From the NCBI GenBank assembly GCA_041675185.1, contig JBAYUH010000014.1, positions 1 through 26,775 of the forward strand: a DNA stretch of 26,775 bases, written 5' to 3'. The notes under the pieces were generated by a model, which worked only from the letters and a program-made list of their open reading frames with translations, did no database searches and was not told the DNA's origin. Position numbers and translations under genes: made by a program. The DNA comes from UBA1557 sp041675185 (GTDB lineage: Bacteria > Patescibacteriota > Patescibacteriia > Magasanikbacterales > UBA922). Shown here one piece after another: positions 14,671-21,897 of the stretch (position 1 is its first letter; each line of letters starts with the position of its first letter).

Positions 14671-15462
14671 ATGATTACCAAAAATAAGACAGCTACATTT
14701 TTTGCTATTTTTTTTGTGATCTTTTTTGTAGTTGTATTCAATCGACTCCATTGGTTAAATTTTATTGAAAAACCAGTCATTTCTGTTATAGATTGGAGCT
14801 TGAAACCAATCCATAAAATAAAATTATATTTCAAAAAAACAGACCAACCGTTGACTACTGAAGATAGAAATACTCTGGAACAAATAAAAGAAAAAAATGA
14901 AATAAGTGAAACAAATGTTCAGATTTTGACAGAAGAAAATATAGAATTAAAAAAACAATTAAATTTTTTTGTTGAAAATAATTTTGAACATGTTGGGGCA
15001 ATAGTGTTGAGTAGAACAGTGAACCCATTGGCCACCACTATAATGATTGACAAAGGAACTAAAGACGGCATAGAAATAGATAATCCTGTAATAGTTAGTA
15101 ATGGTATTTTGATAGGTAAAATAATTAAGGTAGAGGATAGTAGATCAGTAGTAAGACTTGTCAATGATAACAATAGCGCAATAGGAGCAACAATAATGAA
15201 CAACGAAAGAAGTATTGGATTGGTGGAAGGTGGTTATGGTTTAGGAGTTCGTATGAATTATATTCCTCAAAATGAGATAGTTGCCCCAGGAGATGTCATA
15301 ATTTCTTCTGGTCTTTCAGACAATATACCACGTGGTCTAGTGATTGGAAATATAGAGATTGTAGACAAACAACCACATGAACCATTCCAGCAAGCAGTGA
15401 TTACTCCGGCTGCTGATCTTGGCTATATAAATTTAGTATCTGTAATAATTCAAAAAAAATAG
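14671..15462 (+). CDS. mreC: Rod-shape determining protein MreC
   Basis: A 263-residue protein with one N-terminal membrane helix (about 8-26, ATFFAIFFVIFFVVVF), a coiled-coil segment (about 65-95, rich in Glu/Lys/Leu with TEENIELKKQLNF) and a periplasmic/extracellular beta domain. The double-barrel signatures are visible: MIDKGTKDGIEIDNPVI, GILIGKIIKVEDSRSVVRLV and PGDVIISSGLSDNIPRGLVIG. MreC links MreB to the penicillin-binding protein of the elongasome. The start is taken as ATG 14671; a TTG at 14665 would add two residues and lie two bases after the mreB stop. It is followed by mreD after eight bases. Confidence 0.93.
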   Translation: MITKNKTATFFAIFFVIFFVVVFNRLHWLNFIEKPVISVIDWSLKPIHKIKLYFKKTDQPLTTEDRNTLEQIKEKNEISETNVQILTEENIELKKQLNFFVENNFEHVGAIVLSRTVNPLATTIMIDKGTKDGIEIDNPVIVSNGILIGKIIKVEDSRSVVRLVNDNNSAIGATIMNNERSIGLVEGGYGLGVRMNYIPQNEIVAPGDVIISSGLSDNIPRGLVIGNIEIVDKQPHEPFQQAVITPAADLGYINLVSVIIQKK

Positions 15463-15470
15463 AGTAAGTT

Positions 15471-15977
15471 ATGCTCAAATCTATCTTACAAACAATATTC
15501 TTTTTTTTATTTATTATTATTATTTTTATATTAAATTTATATTCTTCTTATCTATTACCGTACCCATTTGAAAATATAAACTTAGTTATTCTTTTTTTGA
15601 TTATAATGTTAGGATTGTATGGCTCAGGAAATATTGTTTGGGGAGCTTTTCTTTTTGGTATTTTGATGGATTTGTATAGCGAATCGTATTTTGGTATTTT
15701 TACTTTTTCTCTGACAATTAGTTTTTTGTTAGTTTATTGGCTTTACTACGAATTCTTTACAAACAAATCTATTTGGGCTTTGACAACTTTGGTAGTTTTG
15801 GAAGTTGTATTTTTTAGAATTTTTTATACTTTCTTTATTATTTTTAATAATAGTAAAATAAAATTAACTTTATTTATTTATTATGGTTGGGAATTGTTAT
15901 TTACTACTGTTTTGACTTTCATTCTCTATTTCTTATTAGAAAAATTTTTTACAAAATATAAAATATTAAAATCATAA
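15471..15977 (+). CDS. mreD: Rod-shape determining protein MreD
   Basis: A 168-residue integral membrane protein with five to six helices. The family is poorly conserved, but the call is supported by size (160-170), the segment SYLLPYPFENINLVILF, GAFLFGILMDLYSESYFGIFTFSLTI cut here to FGILMDLYSESYFG (about residues 62-75, the typical G-x-x-x-D-x-x-S/P motif), and its place between mreC and mrdA. It is separated from mrdA by a single base. It is thought to stabilise MreC and PBP2 in the membrane. Confidence 0.88.
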   Translation: MLKSILQTIFFFLFIIIIFILNLYSSYLLPYPFENINLVILFLIIMLGLYGSGNIVWGAFLFGILMDLYSESYFGIFTFSLTISFLLVYWLYYEFFTNKSIWALTTLVVLEVVFFRIFYTFFIIFNNSKIKLTLFIYYGWELLFTTVLTFILYFLLEKFFTKYKILKS

Positions 15978-15978
15978 T

Positions 15979-18012
15979 ATGGAAATAGATCCATATCTTA
16001 TAAATCCAAAACAGGATATAAACCTAAATGGTAAATATAAACTATCTTGGACAGAAGATAGTATTTCTGTTAGTAATTCTAATAATGAAATAAATAGTTC
16101 TGGTAATTCTCATTTGGGATCAAGTTTTTCTGGAAGTAAAAAAACATTCTTTTTTTTAATTTTTATAGTTTTTTGTTTTGCTATTATATTGGGCAGAGGA
16201 TTTTTTTTGCAAATTTTATTAGGTAGTAGTTATCACGCTCAAGCTGAAGGTAATAGACAAAGAAATATCCCAGTACCATCTGAAAGAGGTCTCATCTTTG
16301 ATAGAAACAAAGTCCAACTTACCCAGAATATTCCCAATTTTTCTTTGACTGTCATACCAAAAGATTTACCAAGAAATTCAGAAGATTTGAACAAAGTTAT
16401 TGAAAAATTGATAAGTATTACTGGTCAAGATAGGCAAGACATTAGCGAAACAATAGAAAAATATAAAGATTATCAGCAAGACTCAATTATTATTGCTGAA
16501 GATATTCCTTATGAAACTGCCTTAAAAACACAAATAGCTAACACAGATTTACCTGGTATTAGTATTCAACTTGGCAGTAAAAGACTATATATTTTAGATC
16601 CAGCTACAAATAATTCAATATCTAGTAGTTTTACAACTAGTACTGTAGATTTTTTACACCCTGAAGACAAACAACTATATTTAAATAATACTTTTTCACA
16701 CGTACTTGGTTATGTTGGGAAATTATCGCCCCAAGAACTTGATACTTATTACAAAAAAGGTTACCTACCTTCTGACTCTATTGGTAAGACAGGAGTGGAA
16801 AAAATTTATGAAAATTATTTACGTGGTACTTATGGAGAGAGAAAAATTGAAGTAAATTCTCAAGGTAGAGAACAACAAATTTTAGCAGAAAAAGAACCAG
16901 TAGCAGGATCAAATTTGATTTTGGCAATAGATAGTAATATGCAAAATAAATTGGAAGATATAGTTGCAAAAAGATTAAAAGAATTAAATAAAAACAGAGC
17001 GTCAGCTATTGTACTTGACCCACGCAATGGAGAAATTTTAGCTTTGGTTAGTTATCCTGGATTCAATGACAATGATTTTTCTGGTGGAATTAGCAAAGAT
17101 AATTATAGTGGATATTTAAATAATGAAAATAAACCTTTATTCAATAGATCTATTAGTGGTAGCTTTCCCTCAGGTTCAGTCATCAAGCCTATGATGGCTT
17201 CGGCTGCTTTGCAAGAAAAAATAATCAATGCAAATACAAGTTTTCTAAGTAATGGTGGTCTGCAAGTTGCTCAATGGTTTTTTCCTGATTGGCAAGTTGG
17301 CGGGCATGGTATGACTAATGTTCGAAAATCTTTGGCTTTATCTGTAAATACTTTTTATTACTATATTGGTGGTGGTTATGGAAATTTTGTTGGTCTTGGT
17401 GTGGATAAAATAAATGAATATCTGAAAAATTTTGGTTTTGGAAAAATTTTGGGTATTGATTTGCCTGCTGAATCTAGTGGATTTTTACCAACACCACAAT
17501 GGAAACAACGTGTCAAAAAAGAGCCTTGGTATATTGGAGATACATATAATTATTCTATTGGACAAGGTGATTTTTTGACAACGCCTTTGCAAATTGCATC
17601 TATGACAGCTACTATTGCCAATGGTGGAACTTTGTATACACCACATACAGTAAAACAAATTGTTAATCAAGAAACTGGGGAGATTACAGATGTAAAACCA
17701 GAAATTTTGGATCAAAATTTTGTTGATGAAACAAATATAAATACAGTAAAACTAGGTATGAAAGATTGTGTAGCTTATGGTTCTTGTGCAACATTAAAAA
17801 ATTTACCTTTTAGTTCAGCTGGTAAAACAGGTACTGCTCAATGGAGTCAAACCAAAGATACTCATGCTTGGTTTACTTCTTTTGCTCCGTTTGAAAACCC
17901 AGAAATTGTAGTCACAGTTTTAGTAGAGGAAGGTGGAGAAGGTGGAATAGCAGCTGAACCAATTGCTGATCAATTTTATCAATGGTGGGCAACATACAAA
18001 ACAAAAACTTGA
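15979..18012 (+). CDS. mrdA: Penicillin-binding protein 2, elongation transpeptidase
   Basis: A 677-residue class B penicillin-binding protein that cross-links peptidoglycan during rod elongation. After an unusually long, Asn/Ser-rich cytoplasmic N-terminus of about 55 residues comes one membrane helix (about 56-76). The dimerisation/pedestal domain includes RNIPVPSERGLIFDRN and GKTGVEKIYENYLRG. The transpeptidase domain has all three active-site motifs: S-V-I-K in FPSGSVIKPMM, S-V-N in SLALSVNTFYYY, and K-T-G in SSAGKTGTAQW. It follows mreD by one base. The usual partner, rodA, is not next to it. Its stop (TGA) overlaps the -35 region of the greA promoter. Confidence 0.95.
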   Translation: MEIDPYLINPKQDINLNGKYKLSWTEDSISVSNSNNEINSSGNSHLGSSFSGSKKTFFFLIFIVFCFAIILGRGFFLQILLGSSYHAQAEGNRQRNIPVPSERGLIFDRNKVQLTQNIPNFSLTVIPKDLPRNSEDLNKVIEKLISITGQDRQDISETIEKYKDYQQDSIIIAEDIPYETALKTQIANTDLPGISIQLGSKRLYILDPATNNSISSSFTTSTVDFLHPEDKQLYLNNTFSHVLGYVGKLSPQELDTYYKKGYLPSDSIGKTGVEKIYENYLRGTYGERKIEVNSQGREQQILAEKEPVAGSNLILAIDSNMQNKLEDIVAKRLKELNKNRASAIVLDPRNGEILALVSYPGFNDNDFSGGISKDNYSGYLNNENKPLFNRSISGSFPSGSVIKPMMASAALQEKIINANTSFLSNGGLQVAQWFFPDWQVGGHGMTNVRKSLALSVNTFYYYIGGGYGNFVGLGVDKINEYLKNFGFGKILGIDLPAESSGFLPTPQWKQRVKKEPWYIGDTYNYSIGQGDFLTTPLQIASMTATIANGGTLYTPHTVKQIVNQETGEITDVKPEILDQNFVDETNINTVKLGMKDCVAYGSCATLKNLPFSSAGKTGTAQWSQTKDTHAWFTSFAPFENPEIVVTVLVEEGGEGGIAAEPIADQFYQWWATYKTKT

Positions 18013-18036
18013 CCTTAATTCAAAAACTGTTATACT
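18009..18036 (+). promoter_or_regulatory. Extended -10 promoter for greA
   Basis: TTGACC (18009-18014), a 16-base spacer and TATACT (18031-18036), preceded by TG-T, an extended -10 element. Transcription would start near 18043, leaving a leader of about 67 bases that contains the hairpin at 18053. Confidence 0.6.
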
Positions 18037-18052
18037 GTATTTTGTTACAGGT

Positions 18053-18077
18053 CCGCATGTTGCGGTTCTATTTTTTT
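18053..18077 (+). terminator. Hairpin plus T-run between mrdA and greA (terminator or greA attenuator)
   Basis: CCGCA (18053-18057) pairs with TGCGG (18061-18065) over a TGT loop, then TTCTATTTTTTT to 18077. It can end the mre-mrdA transcript, and because it lies downstream of the greA promoter it would also act inside the greA leader. Confidence 0.65.
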
Positions 18078-18109
18078 CACCAAAGTTTTAATCATTTTAA
18101 ACAAAATAT

Positions 18110-18571
18110 ATGACAGATGATATACAATACATGAGTCAATCAAAGCTAAACGCTTTGAAACAAGAATTAGAAGAGCTCAAAGAAGTGAAGACAGTAGCTA
18201 TAGCCAAAAGAATAGACGAAGCTAAACAAATGGGTGATTTGTCAGAAAATGCTGAATATCATGCTGCTCGTGATGAGATGTCTTGGGCAAAAAGTAGAGT
18301 ATTAGAATTAGATAATTTGATAAATAATGCTCAAATTATTTCAGAAGAAAAAGGTAGCAAGGTCCAAATTGGTTCTACTGTCAAAGTAAAAGTTAATGGC
18401 AAAGAAAAAGAATATACTATTGTAGGTGCCCAAGAAGCTGATCCTTTATCTGGTAAAATTTCCAACGAATCACCACTTGGTGCAGCTTTTTTGGGTAGAA
18501 GCAAAAATAATGAAGTACAAGTAGTTTTACCGTCTGGAATACAAGTTTATAAGATCATGGATATCAAATAA
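18110..18571 (+). CDS. greA: Transcript cleavage factor GreA
   Basis: A 153-residue elongation factor that enters the RNA polymerase secondary channel and rescues backtracked complexes by RNA cleavage. The N-terminal coiled coil holds the catalytic acidic tip: MGDLSENAEYHAARDE, with Asp and Glu of the D-L-S-E-N-A-E motif, around residues 43-58. The C-terminal FKBP-like domain includes GSTVKVKV, DPLSGKISNESPLGAAFLG and the final VQVVLPSGIQVYKIMDI. Length and both domains are normal. The start at 18110 gives nine residues more than an ATG at 18131 (MSQSKLN), which fits the family equally well. Single gene, between an attenuator-like leader and a strong terminator. Confidence 0.95.
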   Translation: MTDDIQYMSQSKLNALKQELEELKEVKTVAIAKRIDEAKQMGDLSENAEYHAARDEMSWAKSRVLELDNLINNAQIISEEKGSKVQIGSTVKVKVNGKEKEYTIVGAQEADPLSGKISNESPLGAAFLGRSKNNEVQVVLPSGIQVYKIMDIK

Positions 18572-18601
18572 AAGATGCTTTAAAATATCTTATTTTAGTC
18601 A

Positions 18602-18635
18602 AAATACTCTCTACTCGAGAGTATTTGTATTTTTA
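18602..18635 (+). terminator. Intrinsic terminator of greA
   Basis: AAATACTCTC (18602-18611) pairs with GAGAGTATTT (18617-18626) over a five-base loop (TACTC), followed by a T-rich tail to 18635. Ten perfect pairs. Confidence 0.88.
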
Positions 18636-18653
18636 TAGACAATCTGTTACAAT
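18625..18653 (+). promoter_or_regulatory. Putative lysS promoter
   Basis: TTGTAT (18625-18630), a 17-base spacer and TACAAT (18648-18653), with a TG-T before the -10 box. The -35 box lies in the tail of the greA terminator, the same arrangement as at 8248. Confidence 0.55.
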
Positions 18654-18689
18654 AAAGCAGTAATTTAGCTTAAATTTAAGATAATAGCT

Positions 18690-20195
18690 ATGTCTCAAAC
18701 TATAGAATTAAATATCAATGATGAGCGTGAAATCCGTCTCAAAAAATTAAAAGAATTGGAAGAATTAAACATCAATGTTTATCCTGCCAAAACTGAACGT
18801 AAACAAACTATCAAACAAGCTTTAGACGCAGAAGTAGATGATACTCTTAGTGTTGCTGGACGTATTATGACCAAACGTGATATGGGTAAATTGATGTTTT
18901 GTCATCTACAAGATGAATCTGGTCGTATGCAAATTGCTTTCAAACAAGATGAAGTTGGAATAGATAGTTATAAACTTTTTGTCAAAAAAATAGATGCTGG
19001 AGATATTATAGAAGTAGAAGGAAAAAAATTCATTACTCACAAAGGTGAACCTTCTATTTTGGTAAGTAAGTGGAATATTTTGTCAAAAGCACTTTTACCA
19101 TTACCAGACAAATTTCATGGTTTAAATGATGAAGAAGTACGATACCGTAAAAGATATCTTGATTTTTTGGTCAATCCAGAAGAAAAAGAAAAAATTATTG
19201 TTAGAGGAAAAATTTTACGTTATCTTCGTGAATTTTTACAATCAGAAAATTTTATTGAAGTAGAAACTCCAGCTTTAGAAACAATTTCTTCTGGAGCTAT
19301 GGCCAAAACTTTTGACACACATCTCAATGCTTATGATCTAGATGTCCATCTACGTATTTGTATGGGTGAACTATGGCAAAAACGTTTACTAGTTGGTGGC
19401 TTTGAAAAAACATTTGAAATGGGTAAAGCTTTTCGAAATGAAGGAGTAGATCATCAGCACAATCCAGAATTTACTATGCTTGAATATTATTGGACTTTTG
19501 CAGATTATAAAGACAATATGAAACTTCACGAAAAATTGATTCCTTTTGTTATTGAAAAATCCATTGGTAAATTAGAAGTAGAAATTGATGGACAAAAAAT
19601 AAATTTTGCTGGACCATATCCTAGTATCACATTTCATGATGCTGTTTTGCAATATTCAGGCATTGATATTGATGAATTTAAAGATATTGAAGAATTGAAA
19701 AAAGCCATGTCCAAAAAAGGTTATGATCACGAAAATTTGACTGAAAGAGGAAAACTACTAGACAATTTATACAAACAGTCTGCTCGTCTAAAACTTATTC
19801 AACCAACTTTTGTATTGAATTATCCAGTTGAACTAAAACCTTTGGCCAAAAAATCAGCTGATCCTCGCTATACAGAAATGTTCCAGCTTATTGTCAATGG
19901 TTTTGAATTAAGTAATACTTACACAGAGTTAAATGATCCTATTGACCAAAGAACTAGATTTGAAGAACAGGCCAAAAACAAAGCAGCTGGAGATGAAGAA
20001 GCAATGGCTAATGATTGGGATTTTGTAGAAGCATTGGAGTATGGTATGCCACCAGCTACAGGTACTGGAATTGGTATTGATAGATTTGCTGCTCTTATCA
20101 CTGGTTCACATACTTTACGTGAAGTGACTGCTTTTCCATTGATGAAACCTTTGGTTGTGGAAGAGGTAAAAGATAAAAAAGAAAAGAAAAAATAA
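18690..20195 (+). CDS. lysS: Lysine--tRNA ligase, class II
   Basis: A 501-residue LysRS. The N-terminal OB-fold anticodon-binding domain (about 55-150) includes VAGRIMTKRDMGKLMFCHLQD. The catalytic domain has motif 1 near LREFLQSENFIEVETPAL, motif 2 as GKAFRNEGVDHQHNPEFTML (about 249-268), and motif 3 as GTGIGIDRFAALITGSHTLR cut to GTGIGIDRFAALI (about 455-467). Length is normal. It carries a basic Lys-rich tail. The downstream nucleotidyltransferase follows by six bases, so the two are probably co-transcribed. Charges tRNA-Lys in the cytoplasm. Confidence 0.96.
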   Translation: MSQTIELNINDEREIRLKKLKELEELNINVYPAKTERKQTIKQALDAEVDDTLSVAGRIMTKRDMGKLMFCHLQDESGRMQIAFKQDEVGIDSYKLFVKKIDAGDIIEVEGKKFITHKGEPSILVSKWNILSKALLPLPDKFHGLNDEEVRYRKRYLDFLVNPEEKEKIIVRGKILRYLREFLQSENFIEVETPALETISSGAMAKTFDTHLNAYDLDVHLRICMGELWQKRLLVGGFEKTFEMGKAFRNEGVDHQHNPEFTMLEYYWTFADYKDNMKLHEKLIPFVIEKSIGKLEVEIDGQKINFAGPYPSITFHDAVLQYSGIDIDEFKDIEELKKAMSKKGYDHENLTERGKLLDNLYKQSARLKLIQPTFVLNYPVELKPLAKKSADPRYTEMFQLIVNGFELSNTYTELNDPIDQRTRFEEQAKNKAAGDEEAMANDWDFVEALEYGMPPATGTGIGIDRFAALITGSHTLREVTAFPLMKPLVVEEVKDKKEKKK

Positions 20196-20201
20196 ATTTT
20201 T

Positions 20202-20621
20202 ATGAAAAAAGTAATGGTTTTTGGTACTTTTGATATTGTACACTTGGGACATCTAAATCTTTTTAGACAGGCCAAAAAACTTGGAAATCATTTAATAGTT
20301 GTGATAGCGAGAGATAATACTGTTAAGAAAGTTAAAAAAATAAAATTAGTACATAATGAAAAAGAAAGACTGGATTTTTTGAGAAATATCAGTCTAGTAG
20401 ATAAAGCTGTATTGGGAGACAAATTGGATTATTACAAAATCATTAAGACTGAGAAACCAGATGTAATAGCTCTAGGTTATGATCAAAAAAATTTTATTGA
20501 CAAACTGGAAGACAAAATAAAAGAATTCAGATTGACTACCAAAGTTGTTCGATTGAAATCTCATAAACCAGAGCAATATAAATCTGGAAATATCAGAAAA
20601 AAAATAAGTAAGATGTTATAA
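20202..20621 (+). CDS. Cytidylyltransferase-fold nucleotidyltransferase (RibL/TagD-like)
   Basis: A 139-residue nucleotidyltransferase of the HxGH superfamily. The signature GTFDIVHLGHLNLF sits at about residues 8-21. VIARDNTVKKVKK and ALGYDQKN follow at the expected positions, and RLKSHKPEQYKSGNIRKKI ends the protein like the ISTS/SS-x-I-R nucleotide loop of the family. Size and motifs fit archaeal-type FAD synthase (RibL) or glycerol-3-phosphate cytidylyltransferase (TagD). I cannot choose between them from sequence alone; the GYDQ segment leans to RibL. It starts six bases after lysS. Confidence 0.82.
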   Translation: MKKVMVFGTFDIVHLGHLNLFRQAKKLGNHLIVVIARDNTVKKVKKIKLVHNEKERLDFLRNISLVDKAVLGDKLDYYKIIKTEKPDVIALGYDQKNFIDKLEDKIKEFRLTTKVVRLKSHKPEQYKSGNIRKKISKML

Positions 20622-20634
20622 AAATATAAGGAAT

Positions 20635-20661
20635 GACAAATTGAGAGAAGCGAAATTTGTT
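20635..20661. repeat. REP-like stem-loop after the nucleotidyltransferase gene
   Basis: ACAAATT (20636-20642) pairs with AATTTGT (20654-20660), with a G-T pair outside. The 11-base loop GAGAGAAGCGA, read on the other strand, is TCGCTTCTCTC, close to TCGCTCCGCTC in the element at 8343. So it is the same type of element in the opposite orientation. Confidence 0.55.
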
Positions 20662-20673
20662 AAACCGTGGTAA

Positions 20674-20706
20674 CGAAATTCTCCGTCAAGCCGACTAATC
20701 ATTTCG
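20674..20706. repeat. Symmetric two-step hairpin
   Basis: CGAAAT (20674-20679) and ATTTCG (20701-20706) form the outer stem, GTC (20685-20687) and GAC (20693-20695) the inner. They are separated by five-base internal loops on each side and a five-base end loop. It adjoins the REP-like element and ends 25 bases before the rdgB-NUDIX start. The 20622-20731 gap is otherwise empty. Confidence 0.45.
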
Positions 20707-20731
20707 CCAATCCGTTTATAAAAGTTTAAGT

Positions 20732-21772
20732 ATGATAGAAGAAAAAAGAAAAATTCTTTTGGCCACTACCAATGAAGGTAAATTTGTAGAAATGAAAAAA
20801 TTTTTACATGATTTGAATTTTGATTTTTTATCTTTGAAAGATTTGGACAATATTCCAGAAGAACCAGTAGAAATTGAAACCACCATAGAAGGTAATGCAA
20901 TTCTAAAAGCTAGATATTATGCCAAAAAAACTGGTTTGATGACTTTGGCTGATGATGGTGGAATTTTTGTAGATTGTCTAGATGGTTGGCCAGGTGTGAT
21001 TAGTGCTAGAATTGGTACAGACTCAGAAGATAGAAGAAAAGTTTTACTAGAAAAAATAAAAAATATTAATGATGAAAATCTTGGAGCTAGTTTCAAAACA
21101 GTATTAGCTTTGTACAATCCAAACAAAGAAGAATTGTTTCTAGCTTATGGTGAAAGAAGAGGGTTAATTTTGAAAAAAGAAAGAATTGCTAATGGTTTTG
21201 GTTATGATCCTATTTTTTATTTACCAGATTTGAAAAAAACATATAGTGAACTTACTGTTGTAGAAAAAAATTCTACTTCTCATCGTGGTATAGCTCTAAA
21301 CAAAATAAAATATTTTTTAGCTGACCATTTTGATTCCAAACACATTGTCGTACCAGTTGGTATAATAATCAAAGAAGGTAAAATGCTTATTTCAAAAAGA
21401 AATGATCCTCACAATATTAGATTTCATGGCAAATGGGAATTGCCTGGTGGTAGTGTAGAGTATGGTGAAACTTTGGAAGAAAATGTAAAACGTGAAGTAT
21501 TGGAAGAAACAGCTTGTGATGTAGAAGTGGTATGTCAACTAGACAAAACTCAGGTTGTAGCTAGTGTTGGAAAAAACTTTTCTTACCAAGTATATCTTAT
21601 TCCTTTTGTATGTAAATTTATTTCAAGTGTTGGAAAAATAAATGATACTGAAGTTATAGAAATCAAGTTTATAGACTTGGCAGAAATAAAAGATTATGAT
21701 TTTATAGAAAAAAATAAAGAATTTTTAATGCAGATTACACCAGACATTAAAAAAATTATTAAGGAAATGTAG
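20732..21772 (+). CDS. rdgB: Fusion of RdgB/HAM1 nucleotide diphosphatase and NUDIX hydrolase
   Basis: A 346-residue two-domain protein. Residues 1-200 are an XTP/dITP diphosphatase: LLATTNEGKFVEMK, LADDGGIFVDCLDGWPGV (the usual DDSG is DDGG), GFGYDPIFYLP and TSHRGIAL are all present. Residues about 204-346 are a NUDIX domain. Its box starts at G240 (GSVEYGETLEENVKREVLEET), with Glu258/Glu259 in REVLEE; the Gly after EE-x is Ala. The first half removes deaminated purine triphosphates. The second is MutT-like by its box, but substrates vary too widely to name. The join has no stop or frameshift, so this is a true fusion of two nucleotide-cleaning enzymes. Neither domain is truncated. No clear promoter; two hairpins precede it. 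Confidence 0.92.
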   Translation: MIEEKRKILLATTNEGKFVEMKKFLHDLNFDFLSLKDLDNIPEEPVEIETTIEGNAILKARYYAKKTGLMTLADDGGIFVDCLDGWPGVISARIGTDSEDRRKVLLEKIKNINDENLGASFKTVLALYNPNKEELFLAYGERRGLILKKERIANGFGYDPIFYLPDLKKTYSELTVVEKNSTSHRGIALNKIKYFLADHFDSKHIVVPVGIIIKEGKMLISKRNDPHNIRFHGKWELPGGSVEYGETLEENVKREVLEETACDVEVVCQLDKTQVVASVGKNFSYQVYLIPFVCKFISSVGKINDTEVIEIKFIDLAEIKDYDFIEKNKEFLMQITPDIKKIIKEM

Positions 21773-21856
21773 ACTCTACTAATTTTTATTTACTCAAAAA
21801 CGTCTTTTAAAATCATTTAAAGATTCACTAATTAAAAATATTTATATTTAAGAAAG

Positions 21857-21886
21857 ATCCTACGCTGTGCTTCGCCAGCTCAGGAT
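21857..21886 (+). repeat. Extended REP-like hairpin before serS
   Basis: ATCCT (21857-21861) pairs with AGGAT (21882-21886). Inside, GCTG (21864-21867) pairs with CAGC (21876-21879), and GC with GC around a TTC loop. It resembles the shorter elements at 8343 and 20636 with an expanded loop. It ends 11 bases before the serS ATG, and its right arm holds the only AGGA near that start. The 21773-21897 gap has no other feature I trust. Confidence 0.55.
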
Positions 21887-21897
21887 TACAAAACTAT

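Noticed and set aside
21800..21830. Terminator after rdgB-NUDIX (TCTTTTAAA...TTTAAAGA)
   Set aside because: The stem is all A/T and no T-run follows, so it is no better than chance in this AT-rich gap.
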